This document shows positions 51,119 through 60,147 of a stretch of DNA of 64,000 bases, piece by piece. Within the stretch, counting starts at the first letter, position 1, and each line of letters starts with the position of its first letter. The notes below the pieces were generated by a model. The model was not told where the DNA came from. It was given only the letters and a program-made list of their open reading frames with translations, and searched no databases. The translations under genes and the position numbers were made by a program. The stretch comes from CAMAVH01 sp964628235 (lineage in GTDB: Bacteria > Pseudomonadota > Alphaproteobacteria > SMXQ01): the NCBI GenBank assembly GCA_964628235.1, contig CAZVLU010000002.1, forward strand, positions 1-64,000, given 5' to 3'.

Positions 51119-52447
51119 TTAGCCGCCCAGCGCCATATCCGTCAGCAGCTTCACGTTGATCGTGACGACCAGCGCGGCCGAAGCCCAGCCGAGGATGAGC
51201 ATCCAGGCGGGCGGGCGGAAGTCGCCCATCAGCTTGCGGTCGGTGACGAACAGCATCAGCGGGATCACGGCGAAGGGCAGCTGCAGGCTGAGAATGACCT
51301 GCGACAGGATCAGCAGTTCGCCGGTGCCGGTCTCCTGATAGAGCCAGGTCACGGCGACGGCGGGGACGATCGCCACCAGGCGCGTCGTCAGGCGGATCAG
51401 CCAGAGCGGCAGCTTGAACTGCAAAAACCCCTGCATCACCACTTGGCCGGCGATGGTCGCCGTCACCGTCGAATTGAGGCCGGAGGCCAGCAGCGCCACG
51501 GCGAACAGCGTGGCGGCGAAGCCGGCGCCGAGCATGGGCGAGAGCAGTTGGTAAGCCTCTGGAATCTCGGCGATCTCGGTGCGCCCCGCCGTGTGGAAGG
51601 TGGCGGCGGCGAGAATCAGGATCGAGGAGTTGATCAACAGCGCGATGGTCAGCGCGATGGTCGAATCGAGCGAGGCGTAGCGGATCGCCTCGCGTTTTTC
51701 GGCGACGCTCGGGCCGACGGCGCGGCTTTGCACCACGGCGGTGTGCAAATAGAGGTTATGCGGCATGACGGTCGCGCCGAGGATGCCGATGGCGAGATAG
51801 AGCATGTCGGGATTGCCGATGATCTCGACCGACGGGACGTAGCCGCGCAGCACCGCGCCGATCTCGGGCGCCGACAGCGCGATGTTCACCGCGAAACAGC
51901 CGAGAATCAGCGCGATCATGGCGATGATGACGGCTTCGAGCCAGCGCACGCCCTTGTTTTGCAGCCACAGGATCAAGAACGCGTCGAGCGCCGTGAGCAG
52001 CACGCCGATCAAGAGCGGCACGCCGAACAAAAGCTGTAAGGCGATGGCGGTGCCGATCAGTTCGGCCAGGTCGGTGGCGACAATGGCCACTTCGGCGAGC
52101 GCCCACAGCGGATAGGCGACGATCTTGGGGAAGCGCTCGCGGCAGAGCTGCGCCAGATCGCGTCCGACGACGATGCCGAGGCGGGCGCACAGCACCTGCA
52201 GCAGCATGGCCATCAGGCTGGAGACGAGGGCCACGGCGAGCAGGGTGTAGCCGTAGGCCGAGCCGCCGGCCAAGGCGGTCGCCCAATTGCCGGGGTCCAT
52301 ATAGCCGACGGCCACGAGATAGCCCGGCCCGGCGAAGGCCATCATCTTGCGCAAGGCGCCGGCGGTGGCCGGAATCCGCACGCTATGGTGGATTTCCGGC
52401 AGGCTGGCGAGCGTGCGGCGCGGCACAGGGGCGCTGGGTTCGGACAT
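51119..52447 (-). CDS. mntH: Nramp-family Mn2+/Fe2+ importer MntH
   Basis: About 442 residues with 11 predicted membrane helices. The metal-binding DPGNWAT in helix 1 (VAVGYMDPGNWATALAGGSA) and MPHNLYLHTAVVQSR in helix 6 are diagnostic for proton-driven Nramp manganese/iron importers. The start at 52447 fits the usual N-terminus; a longer frame to 52618 crosses the operator. Divergent from mntR, with a palindrome between them, so manganese repression by MntR is expected. Confidence 0.93.
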   Translation of the reverse strand: MSEPSAPVPRRTLASLPEIHHSVRIPATAGALRKMMAFAGPGYLVAVGYMDPGNWATALAGGSAYGYTLLAVALVSSLMAMLLQVLCARLGIVVGRDLAQLCRERFPKIVAYPLWALAEVAIVATDLAELIGTAIALQLLFGVPLLIGVLLTALDAFLILWLQNKGVRWLEAVIIAMIALILGCFAVNIALSAPEIGAVLRGYVPSVEIIGNPDMLYLAIGILGATVMPHNLYLHTAVVQSRAVGPSVAEKREAIRYASLDSTIALTIALLINSSILILAAATFHTAGRTEIAEIPEAYQLLSPMLGAGFAATLFAVALLASGLNSTVTATIAGQVVMQGFLQFKLPLWLIRLTTRLVAIVPAVAVTWLYQETGTGELLILSQVILSLQLPFAVIPLMLFVTDRKLMGDFRPPAWMLILGWASAALVVTINVKLLTDMALGG

Positions 52448-52510
52448 CGGTCGGGCTGTGAGGATGCGGATCGGCGGGCTGGGGACGGGCGAATTCGTGA
52501 ATAGCCTGTA

Positions 52511-52532
52511 AAGTGTAGCCTTGGTTACACTT
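52511..52532. promoter_or_regulatory. MntR-type operator between mntH and mntR
   Basis: An inverted repeat, AAGTGTAGCC (52511-52520) and GGTTACACTT (52523-52532), with a TT centre and one mismatch between arms. It lies 64 bases before the mntH start and 110 before mntR, a position suited to repression of mntH by Mn-loaded MntR. Confidence 0.78.
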
Positions 52533-52641
52533 ATCGCAAGATGAAAGCGCCCGCGCCGGCCGGAGCTCGGCCGCGCATGTCCACAGGCCTGTTGTTGCAA
52601 GTAATTGTCAAAACGCACGCGCCCGGCTTAATGTCGGAACC

Positions 52642-53190
52642 ATGATGACCAGCGTCTCCCCCGCCGCGCGCAAAGCGCCCGCCAAGCCGCGCAAGCGCGC
52701 GCCAGCGAAGCCTGCGCCGCTCCAGGCGGCAACCGACGGCGTCGCGCCCGCGAGCGCCCGCGATCTCAACGATTTGGCGGCTGGCGAGCGGGCCGCCAAT
52801 TTCCGCCACACGCGGGCCAACCGCCGCACCGAAGTCACCGAAGACTATGTCGAGATGATCGCCGATCTGATCGAACAGGACGGCGAAGCGCGCGCCGTCG
52901 ATATCGCCCGCCGCCTCGGCGTATCGCACGCCACGGTGGTGAAAACCGTGACGCGCCTGCAAGAGGTCGGCCTGGTGCAAAGCCGGCCCTATCGCGCCAT
53001 TTTCCTCACCGACAAAGGCCGCCAGATGGCCGAGGAATCGCGCAAGCGCCATGAGATCGTGCTGGCCTTCCTGCGCGCCATCGGCGTCAGCGAGGACACC
53101 GCCCATACCGATGCCGAGGGCATGGAGCACCATTGCAGCCGAGAGACGCTCGCCGCCTTCCAGCGCCTGATCGACAGCCGCAAGGCGTGA
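52642..53190 (+). CDS. mntR: Manganese-responsive transcriptional regulator MntR
   Basis: 182 residues. A Lys/Pro/Ala-rich tail of about 60 residues precedes the DtxR-family winged helix: VEMIADLIEQDGEARAVDIA, RLGVSHATVVKTVTRLQEVG. The dimerisation/metal domain has HEIVLAFLRAIGVSEDTAHT and DAEGMEHHCSRE with the metal-binding Glu and His residues. Represses mntH when manganese is plentiful. Divergent orientation and the shared palindrome support the assignment. The start may be at 52642 or the adjacent ATG. Confidence 0.93.
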   Translation: MMTSVSPAARKAPAKPRKRAPAKPAPLQAATDGVAPASARDLNDLAAGERAANFRHTRANRRTEVTEDYVEMIADLIEQDGEARAVDIARRLGVSHATVVKTVTRLQEVGLVQSRPYRAIFLTDKGRQMAEESRKRHEIVLAFLRAIGVSEDTAHTDAEGMEHHCSRETLAAFQRLIDSRKA

Positions 53191-53387
53191 GCCGTTAACC
53201 TTTCGCCGGCGTCCGGCCCTCTCAAAGCACCTTAGAAAAGCCTAAATTGGCGGCAATCCTCTGCATTGTGAGGGAGGTGGCGCGATGTTATGGTCCGCGC
53301 CAATCCGCAAGAAAACCGGCCACCAAGACCGGGTCAACAGGGCTTAACGCACGGGGCAACCCCCGGCACAATTGGGAGACTTCTGCT

Positions 53388-54671
53388 ATGACCCCACGCT
53401 CGAATTCCATCCTGACTTTCGGCGCCGCGCTTCTCGCCGCGACCGCGATCACGTCGGTCGCCAGCGCCCAGTCGGTCGAGAGCTTCTACAAGGGCAAGGA
53501 AATCCGCCTCACCTCCAGTTCCGATGTCGGCGGCGGCTATGACGCCACAGCGCGCCTGCTCGCGCGCTTCATGCCCGACCACATGCCCGGCAAGCCGCGC
53601 ATGATCGTCCAGAACATGCCGGGCGCCGGCGGCATCAAGGCGGCGAACTACCTCTACAACGTCGCGGCCAAGGACGGCACGGCGATCGGCGGCGTGCACC
53701 GCACGGTGCCGCAGGCGCCGCAGCTCGGCCTGCCCGGCACGCAGTTCGAGGCGGACAAGTTCTTCTGGCTCGGCAGCATGGCGAACGAAGTCAGCGTTTG
53801 CGTCGCCTGGCATGAAGCGCCGGTCAAGACGATGAAAGAAGCCATGGAGAAAGAGCTGATCGTCGGCGGCTCGGGCGCCAACGACACCGAGCAGTTCCCG
53901 GCGGTGCTGAACAATATCATCGGCACCAAGTTCAAGATCATCTCTGGCTATCCGAGCGGCACGGCCGTCAACCTCGCCATGGAGCGCCGCGAAGTCGACG
54001 CCCGTTGCGGCTGGTCGTGGTCGTCGCTCGTCCAGCAGCAGTCGGATTGGCTGAAGGACAAGAAGATCAACATTCTCGCGCAGGTCACCACGACGAAGCA
54101 CGAAGACTTGCCGAACGTGCCGCTGGTCAGCGAGTTCGCCAAGAACGAGTCGGACAAGCAGATCCTCGACTTCCTGTTCGCCCGTCAGGTGATGGGCCGT
54201 CCCTTCGTCATCCCGCCGGGCGTACCGATGGAGCGCGTGACGGCTCTGCGCGCCGCCTTCGACGCGGCGATGAAGGACAAGGCGCTGCTCGCCGAAGGCG
54301 AAAAGCAGAAGTTGGAAATCAGCCCTGTGAGCGGCGTCGAAGTGCAGCAGCTCGTCGCCCGCCTGCTCAAGACCCCGCCTGATCTCGTCGCGGCCGCCGA
54401 AAAGGCGACCGTCTGGCGCGGTCCGGTCACCCAGGCCGTGGCCAAGGTCGAGACGCCGAAGGGCACCATCTCCGAGCTGAAGGACGACGCCCGTGAAGTC
54501 GTTCTCAAGCAGGCCGATGGCAAGATGTTCAACGCCAAGGTCTCGGGTTCGCGCACGACCATCTCGGTCGCCGGCAAGGACAGCGACCGCAAGGCCCTCA
54601 AGACCGGCATGGCGTGCGAAATCACCGCTGCCGCCAGCGGCGAGGAAGCCAGCAAGATCGTCTGCCAGTAA
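53388..54671 (+). CDS. Bug-family tripartite tricarboxylate transporter substrate-binding-like protein
   Basis: About 427 residues with a signal peptide (residues 1-27, ending SVASAQ). The mature protein has the Bug fold: SDVGGGYDATARLLARFMPD, MIVQNMPGAGGIKAANYLYN and IIGTKFKIISGYPSG. Such periplasmic proteins deliver organic acids to TctAB-type transporters or act as sensors. No membrane partner is in the window. A C-terminal extension of about 90 residues (TISELKDDAREVVLKQADGK) is unusual. GGGAGAC ribosome site; strong terminator follows. Confidence 0.87.
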   Translation: MTPRSNSILTFGAALLAATAITSVASAQSVESFYKGKEIRLTSSSDVGGGYDATARLLARFMPDHMPGKPRMIVQNMPGAGGIKAANYLYNVAAKDGTAIGGVHRTVPQAPQLGLPGTQFEADKFFWLGSMANEVSVCVAWHEAPVKTMKEAMEKELIVGGSGANDTEQFPAVLNNIIGTKFKIISGYPSGTAVNLAMERREVDARCGWSWSSLVQQQSDWLKDKKINILAQVTTTKHEDLPNVPLVSEFAKNESDKQILDFLFARQVMGRPFVIPPGVPMERVTALRAAFDAAMKDKALLAEGEKQKLEISPVSGVEVQQLVARLLKTPPDLVAAAEKATVWRGPVTQAVAKVETPKGTISELKDDAREVVLKQADGKMFNAKVSGSRTTISVAGKDSDRKALKTGMACEITAAASGEEASKIVCQ

Positions 54672-54691
54672 ACAGAACCGCTAAAGAGAAA

Positions 54692-54720
54692 GGCCCCGGG
54701 AGCGATCCCGGGGCCTTTTT
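54692..54720 (+). terminator. Rho-independent terminator of the Bug gene
   Basis: A perfect 10-bp stem GGCCCCGGGA/TCCCGGGGCC (54692-54701, 54706-54715) with a GCGA loop, followed by TTTTT, 20 bases after the stop. Confidence 0.93.
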
Positions 54721-54756
54721 CTATGTCCGTGCGGCAAGGACGCCGCGAGGCGGCCT

Positions 54757-55536
54757 TTAGGCGGCGGTGGCGGCGACCTTCGGCGCAGCGGTCGGCACCT
54801 GCATGCCGGCGGCGCCGCTGAGGATCTTGCGCTTGGCCGCATCGAGCGGCGTGGCATCGCCGCCCAGCGTGCGGGTCAAACGGATCGCCCCGTCGAGCAG
54901 TTCGAGCATGAAGCGCGCCTGGCGCTCGCCGGCATAGTGGCTGGTCGGGCCGGACATCGAAATCGATCCGGCGATTTCCTGGCCGGTGCGGAACACCGGG
55001 CAGGCGAGCGACGTGATCTCGGGATGGCGCTGGCCCATGCTGACGTAATAGTGGTCGGTGCGGATTTTCTCCAGGTCGGCGCCCTCTTCGTTCGAGAAGG
55101 CGCGCAGCACCGCGCCCGACGAGCCGTCGAGCGGCAGGGCGTCGCCCTCGCGGAAGGCGACGCGCAGCATGGCTTCGCTCGATTCCACTTTGTGCAGGCA
55201 GATGCGGCGGTCGCCGTTGCGGATGTAGAAGGCGGCGCTCTCGGCGGTGTGGGCGACGATGTCGCGCAGCACCGGCATCACGTGATCGGCGAGATGGAAG
55301 GAGCGCTGGTAGACGCGGCCGATATGGAACGGCGCCGGACCGAGGGCGTATTTGCCGTCGCCGAGGCGCAGCATGAAGCCGTGACGCTCCAGCGAGCAGA
55401 TCAGGCGCAACACGGTGGCCTTGTTGAGCTTGGTGCGCGCCGCGATCTCGCGCAGCGGCAGTTCGCGCTCGCCCTCGCGAAACGCGACCAGAATGGACAA
55501 TGCCCGTTCGACAGATTTGACGCCTTCGTTCCGCAT
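54757..55536 (-). CDS. IclR-family transcriptional regulator
   Basis: 259 residues. The N-terminal winged helix is VKSVERALSILVAFREGERE, with REIAARTKLNKATVLRLICS as recognition helices. The C-terminal IclR ligand domain runs to about residue 235, with DHYYVSMGQRHPEITSLACP and SISMSGPTSHYA. Family members respond to aromatic or glyoxylate-type metabolites. Convergent with the Bug gene, so regulation of it is not implied by position. Confidence 0.9.
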   Translation of the reverse strand: MRNEGVKSVERALSILVAFREGERELPLREIAARTKLNKATVLRLICSLERHGFMLRLGDGKYALGPAPFHIGRVYQRSFHLADHVMPVLRDIVAHTAESAAFYIRNGDRRICLHKVESSEAMLRVAFREGDALPLDGSSGAVLRAFSNEEGADLEKIRTDHYYVSMGQRHPEITSLACPVFRTGQEIAGSISMSGPTSHYAGERQARFMLELLDGAIRLTRTLGGDATPLDAAKRKILSGAAGMQVPTAAPKVAATAA

Positions 55537-55939
55537 GATTCGCTCCGTCTCATAAAGTGAATGGAAACGGCGGTGCCGGCCTGCCGTCCGTTGCGCCTCC
55601 CGCCCCGAATGGGCGGCGCAATTCGGCTGACATCTGAAGCGGCGGTGCCGTTGAAAAATTTCGTAATACGAAACGCATTACCAGCAAGCGATACAAGGCT
55701 ACTCAGCCTGCAAAACGAGTCAAGCGACTGTCACGGAAATTGTGAAAAATGCCAAAATTTGCACAGATTGCCGGTTCGGCGGGCACAACGCATCACGGAA
55801 TGCGAACAATCGTCCGACTGGTTCCGTTCTGCAGACGCGTGGCGAAGTCGACGCAAAAGAAAAGGCCCGATCCTTGCGGATCGGGCCTTTGCCGTGAGGG
55901 CTGTCGCCGGCGTTGCCGCCGGCCAGTCTTTTGGGCGGA
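55537..55939. other. Intergenic region between iclR-like and torF-like genes
   Basis: About 400 bases without a convincing gene. It holds the upstream region of the IclR gene and, near its end, the terminator at 55861-55890. Open frames on both strands lack ribosome sites and known motifs. Confidence 0.6.
55861..55890 (-). terminator. Rho-independent terminator of the TorF-family gene
   Basis: A perfect 13-bp stem AAAGGCCCGATCC/GGATCGGGCCTTT (55861-55873, 55878-55890) with a TTGC loop. On the minus strand TCTTTTGCG follows. It lies 50 bases after the outer-membrane protein gene. Confidence 0.9.
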
Positions 55940-56683
55940 TTAGAGGGTCTTGGACACGGTGAAGATGAACCGGTCGCATTCGCCGATGCAGCTCGCGTCC
56001 GGCAGGTCGTTGGCGATGTAAGAGGCCTTCAGGTCGAGACCGAACACGTTGGTGCCGATCGAGACGCCGTAGTCCCAATAGTCGCGGGTGCCCCAATTGG
56101 CGTTCTTGTCGATCGACGAGTAGCCGGCGTGCAGGGCGAGCACGAAGTACTGGCCCAGCGGGACGTCGACGCTGAAGTCGCTGTAGAGGCTGGTGCCGGA
56201 CTCGCTCTGATAGTCGGGCGAGTAGCTCAGCTTGAAGCTCGGCAGCGCGAAGCCGAAGTCGTAGCCGATCTTGCCGTACACTTCGAAGAAGTTCAGGTCG
56301 CGGCCGGCGTTGGCGGCGTTGTCGGCGCTCGGATAGGCATAGTAGATGCCGCCGACGTCGAGCAGCAGGCCGGTCGAGCCGAGCTCGGTCTTGTAGCCGC
56401 CGTAGACGTCGATTTCGACGCGCGCGTCGGAGAAGTCGACGTTCGAGCCCCAGGTGCCGAGATAGAGGCCCGAGGTATGCGCGTAGTCGAGGCCGCCCTG
56501 GACGGCCGGCGTGCCGTTGCCCGACTGGCTCAGGCCGCGGAAGAAGTATTCGCTGGTCATCGCGACGTTGCCCGTCAGCGTGCCCGGCAGGTCGCTGGCC
56601 GGCACCAGCGGATCGGCCGCGTGCGCGAGCGAGCCCCAGCCGATCATGGCGGCGGCGGCGATGGTCAGAATGCGTAATTTCAT
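55940..56683 (-). CDS. TorF-family outer-membrane protein (TIGR02001-like)
   Basis: 247 residues with a signal peptide (residues 1-22, ending HAAD). The mature part has alternating beta-strands and the family start GNVAMTSEYFFRGLSQSGN, later GYSSIDKNANWGTRDYWDYG, ending in a strand IFTVSKTL with aromatic-rich character. It probably forms a small outer-membrane beta-barrel of unknown cargo. The start codon lies in an 11-bp perfect inverted repeat, see the hairpin entry. AAGGGCAACATC precedes the ATG. Confidence 0.85.
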   Translation of the reverse strand: MKLRILTIAAAAMIGWGSLAHAADPLVPASDLPGTLTGNVAMTSEYFFRGLSQSGNGTPAVQGGLDYAHTSGLYLGTWGSNVDFSDARVEIDVYGGYKTELGSTGLLLDVGGIYYAYPSADNAANAGRDLNFFEVYGKIGYDFGFALPSFKLSYSPDYQSESGTSLYSDFSVDVPLGQYFVLALHAGYSSIDKNANWGTRDYWDYGVSIGTNVFGLDLKASYIANDLPDASCIGECDRFIFTVSKTL

Positions 56684-56749
56684 GATGTTGCCCTTAATTC
56701 ACAATTGCCTGTCGCTGGCCCCAAAGGCACAAGCAATCGCAACATCATG
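56681..56749 (-). promoter_or_regulatory. Possible start-codon-sequestering hairpin of the TorF-family gene
   Basis: CATGATGTTGC (56681-56691) is a perfect inverted match to GCAACATCATG (56739-56749), 11 bp with a 47-base loop. On the minus strand the downstream arm contains the ATG start codon and lies beside the AAGGG ribosome site, so the mRNA leader could close the start site if transcription begins upstream of the far arm. Confidence 0.5.
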
Positions 56750-57077
56750 GTCCTGTCATACATAGGCAAGACCGAACTTTTCATCGATTCGGCCTATGTT
56801 TCGCGCCGTTTTTGGGACGCTAATTTATAGGCAGCAGTTGCATCAAAAGCTGCAATTTCCGTGTGTTACGGGGCGCATTGCGAAAATCCATATTCGACAA
56901 AGCTTTTTTCGCAGAACTGTCATGATTGCCGGGGATCGTTTTTCCCTGCTGCATCGCAAAAGAGCACCGTCAAGAAAACGTGGCTCAATTCATAGGCTAT
57001 TGGCTTCATTGCGAAATTCGCCATCTGTTGCGGCCCTGCAACAAATTTGTCAAAGAATTCGGCGGCTTCGGCGGGAA
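56684..57077. other. Intergenic region upstream of the TorF-family gene
   Basis: About 390 bases, more AT-rich than its surroundings, between the outer-membrane gene start and the end of the methyltransferase at 57078 (both on the minus strand). It contains the hairpin at 56681-56749. I see no gene or known riboswitch. Confidence 0.55.
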
Positions 57078-57821
57078 TTATGAACCTTTTTGCGACAAAT
57101 TGACGCGGAACAATTGGTCGAGGGTCAGGCCGGCGTCAGTTCGCTGCGCCTGCCGTTCGAATGCGGCGCGAATGGCCGCGCCGTTTTCAGCGAACAAGCG
57201 GCGCCGCTTCTCGCCGCGCGCGATCTGCTCGTCCTGCCAGTCCTCGTAACGCGCGAAGCGGCGGCGCACGCGGTAAAGCCGCTCGGCCTGCGGCGTGAAA
57301 CCCAAGGACGGCAAGCCGGCAAGCGCCGCATAAGCGGCGGCACGCACAGCCGTCTCGTCATTCACCGCCTTGGTCGCCTCGTGATAGTTGCCCCACGCGA
57401 CGGGCTCCATGACATAGAGCAGCCCGCCGTCCGGCAACAGACGCGCCGCCTCGCGCAAGGCGCCGGCCATGTCGCTCATGTGATGCAGGCTGTTGGAAAA
57501 GACGACGATGTCGAAACTGCCGTCGGCGAAGGGCAGGGCTTCGCCGCGGCCGTGATGAAAGGCGATGGCGAGGCCGGCTTCGGCGGCGGCGCGTTGCGCT
57601 TCGGCGATAACGTCGACATTGGCGTCGATGCCGGTCGCTTGGGCGCCGCGCGCCGCCATCAGCCGCGTGAATTTCCCCGCGCCGCAGCCGATGTCGAGCA
57701 AGCGCCGATCCTGCGTCGGCAACAGCTCGCCGGTGATCGTCGCATTGTCGGAAAAATCTATGGCGGAAATCGCCGCCGGCGTCGGCCGCAACGCGGCGGC
57801 GGCTTGCTCAGTCTGGTCCAT
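57078..57821 (-). CDS. Class I SAM-dependent methyltransferase
   Basis: About 247 residues. The core begins LLDIGCGAGKFTRLMAARGA, with ATGIDANVDVIAEA and FDIVVFSNSLHHMSDMAGAL, the UbiE/Methyltransf_11 pattern. The rest, LLPDGGLLYVMEPVAWGNY and YRVRRRFARYEDWQDEQI, is without a specific assignment. Start at 57821 with AAGG 9 bases upstream, or 24 bases further upstream. Divergent from the MFS transporter gene. Confidence 0.87.
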   Translation of the reverse strand: MDQTEQAAAALRPTPAAISAIDFSDNATITGELLPTQDRRLLDIGCGAGKFTRLMAARGAQATGIDANVDVIAEAQRAAAEAGLAIAFHHGRGEALPFADGSFDIVVFSNSLHHMSDMAGALREAARLLPDGGLLYVMEPVAWGNYHEATKAVNDETAVRAAAYAALAGLPSLGFTPQAERLYRVRRRFARYEDWQDEQIARGEKRRRLFAENGAAIRAAFERQAQRTDAGLTLDQLFRVNLSQKGS

Positions 57822-57913
57822 CTGCACTAGCCTTGCCCTTCCCATCGGCGCTTTGCGCCACCTTATGCGTCAGTGTAGCGCAGGCCGCGCCGACGCCAAG
57901 CGAAGCGATAATT

Positions 57914-59152
57914 GTGACTCAGGCTCCTGACATGCCGCCCGTCGCCGGGTCGCCCGCCGGCCCGCCCGGCGCTGGCGGCTTGCGCGCCGTCGCTTGGCCG
58001 CTTGCTGTCACCTTGCTCGCCCAGGTGATCGCTTCTTGGGCCAATCTCACGGTACCGGTCTTCGCCGTGCGCTTGGCCGCCGACATCGGCGTCTCGGCGA
58101 CCTGGATCGGCGTCTATGTCTCTCTGACCTATTTCTTCGCCATGATCTCGGCGGTGCTCTGCGGGCCGTTCATTTTGCGCTACGGCGCGATCCGCATCAG
58201 CCAGATCTGCCTGCTGATCGCCGCCGCCAGCTTGACGCTGCTGACGACATCGACGCTGTCGCTGGCGATCGTCAGCGCGCTCATCATGGGCATCGCTTAC
58301 GGCCCGACGACGCCGGCCTCGTCGCATATTCTCTCGGCGCAGACGCCGCCCAAGCTGATGCCGCTGGTCTTTTCGCTCAAGCAGACCGGCGTGCCGCTCG
58401 GCGGCATGTTGGCCGGCGTCGCCGTGCCGCCTTTGGTGCTGCTCTACGATTGGCAAGGCGCCGCGCTGGTCGTCGCCGGCTTCGCCGCCGCCAGCCTGTT
58501 CCTGTTGCAGCCGTTGCGCGGGACGCTCGACGCCGAGCGCCGCACGACGCAAAAACTGCTGGTTAATCCGCTGCACGCCATCGGCATGGTCTGGCGCATT
58601 CGCGGCCTGCGCCGCATGGCCTTGCTGTCGACGGCCTATTCCGCCGTGCAGATGTGCCTGCTGTCCTATCTCGTCACCTACTTGGTGGTCGATGTCGGGC
58701 GCGACCTCGTCACCGCCGGGCTGATCTTGGCGGCGGCGCAGATGGCCGGCGTCGGCGGGCGCATTTTGTGGGGCAGCGTTTCGGGCCTGCTGCTCAGCGC
58801 GCGCTATGTCTTGATGCTGCTCGGCCTCTTGATGGCCGGCTGCGGCGTGGTGATGGCGCTGGTCACGCCGACTTGGCCGCTCGCCGCCCTGTTCGCCATC
58901 GCCATGGTCTATGGCGCGACGGCCATCAGCTGGAACGGCGTCGAGCTGGCCGAACTGTCGCGCCTCGCGCCGCCTGGCCAGGCGGTGACGGCGACCGGCG
59001 GCTCGCTGTTCTTCACCTTCACCGGCGTCATGCTGGGGCCCACCCTGTTCGGCGCCTGGGTCACGGCGACCGGCAGCTACGGCGCCGGGTTCTTCGCGCT
59101 CGCGGCGCTTGGGCTGGTCGGCGCCGGGTTGCTGATCAAGCGTTACGAGTAG
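57914..59152 (+). CDS. MFS transporter
   Basis: About 412 residues with 12 membrane helices. PVFAVRLAADIGVSATWIGV and YFFAMISAVLCGPFILRYGA match the first two helices of a CynX/NNP-like MFS porter. Small-molecule import or export; substrate not deducible. The frame is open back to 57833, but GTG 57914 or ATG 57932 avoids overlap with the divergent methyltransferase. The stop overlaps the end of the convergent glucokinase gene by 17 bases. Confidence 0.85.
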   Translation: MTQAPDMPPVAGSPAGPPGAGGLRAVAWPLAVTLLAQVIASWANLTVPVFAVRLAADIGVSATWIGVYVSLTYFFAMISAVLCGPFILRYGAIRISQICLLIAAASLTLLTTSTLSLAIVSALIMGIAYGPTTPASSHILSAQTPPKLMPLVFSLKQTGVPLGGMLAGVAVPPLVLLYDWQGAALVVAGFAAASLFLLQPLRGTLDAERRTTQKLLVNPLHAIGMVWRIRGLRRMALLSTAYSAVQMCLLSYLVTYLVVDVGRDLVTAGLILAAAQMAGVGGRILWGSVSGLLLSARYVLMLLGLLMAGCGVVMALVTPTWPLAALFAIAMVYGATAISWNGVELAELSRLAPPGQAVTATGGSLFFTFTGVMLGPTLFGAWVTATGSYGAGFFALAALGLVGAGLLIKRYE

Positions 59153-60137
59153 CGGCGCGGTCCAACACTGCTGCTAAACCGACGAGCGCCGGCAGCTTGT
59201 GCGTCACCAGATAGGTCGGAATCTCGCGCATATAAGCGCGATAGCGCCCCTTGGCGGTGAAGCGCGCGCGAAACAGCGCCGCGTCGAACAGGGGGCCGAG
59301 CTTGCCGACGATGCCGCCAGCGAGATAGACGCCGCCGCGCGCGCCGTAGCTGAGCGCGAGATTGCCGGCGACCGTGCCGAGCATGGCGCAGAAATGCCGC
59401 ACCGCCTCCTGCGCGATGGCATCGCCGCGCGCCGCGCGCCGCGTCACCTGTTCGGCGGGCATTTCGCGCGGCGTGCCGCGCAAGGCGGAGATCGCGGCAT
59501 AAAGATTCTCCAAGCCCTGACCGGAAATCGCGCGTTCGGCCGAAACATGGCCGAAGCGTCGACGCAATTCGGCCAGCAGCTTGTCCTCGGCTTCATCGAC
59601 GGGCGACAGGGTGACATGGCCGCCTTCGGTCGCCACCGCCTGCCAGTGGCCGGGCAGGGCTGCGAGCGGAATGAGGGCAGCGACCCCGAGGCCGGTGCCG
59701 GGACCGAGCGTCACGATCGGCATCCCCGCGACCGCTTTGCCGCTGCCGATCTTGCGCCGATCCTCGGCGGCGAGATGCGGGATGCTTTCGGCGACGGCGG
59801 CGAAATCGTTGACGGCCTGCAGCGTGGCGAAGCCGAACGCGCGTTTGAGCGCGGCGAGCGAGATCGACCAGGGCAGGTTGGTCATGCGGATGCGGTCGCT
59901 GGTGATGGGCCCGGCGACGGCGAAGGCGGCGGCGCGTGGCGCCGTGCGCGCCGTCAGGCCGGCGTCGCGCCAGTAGCGGCGGAGCGCGGCCTCGGCGCCG
60001 GTAAAGTCGGCGGCGTCGTACAGCCGGCGTTTTCGGGGCGCTTGGCCAGGGCGTTGCAAGGCGAGGCGGACAGTGGTGCCGCCGAAATCGCCCAATAGGC
60101 GGTCGGGAGGCACGCGGGACGTGTCACGGGTCTGCAT
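59136..60137 (-). CDS. glk: Glucokinase
   Basis: 333 residues, Glk family (ATP-dependent hexokinase fold). LLGDFGGTTVRLAL is the phosphate-1 loop, VAGPITSDRIRMTNLPW the sugar-binding region, and TLGPGTGLGVAALIPLA the phosphate-2 loop, with GGIVGKLGPLFDAALFRARF near the end. Phosphorylates glucose to glucose-6-phosphate. Third gene of a GH15-otsA-glk operon (10 bases after otsA), so it may recycle glucose released from trehalose or other glucosides. Confidence 0.88.
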   Translation of the reverse strand: MQTRDTSRVPPDRLLGDFGGTTVRLALQRPGQAPRKRRLYDAADFTGAEAALRRYWRDAGLTARTAPRAAAFAVAGPITSDRIRMTNLPWSISLAALKRAFGFATLQAVNDFAAVAESIPHLAAEDRRKIGSGKAVAGMPIVTLGPGTGLGVAALIPLAALPGHWQAVATEGGHVTLSPVDEAEDKLLAELRRRFGHVSAERAISGQGLENLYAAISALRGTPREMPAEQVTRRAARGDAIAQEAVRHFCAMLGTVAGNLALSYGARGGVYLAGGIVGKLGPLFDAALFRARFTAKGRYRAYMREIPTYLVTHKLPALVGLAAVLDRAATRNA

Positions 60138-60147
60138 GGGTCGCCAT

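Noticed and set aside
56796..57083. 95-residue plus-strand frame in the gap upstream of the TorF-family gene
   Set aside because: No ribosome site, no domain, Arg-rich composition; not supported as a gene.
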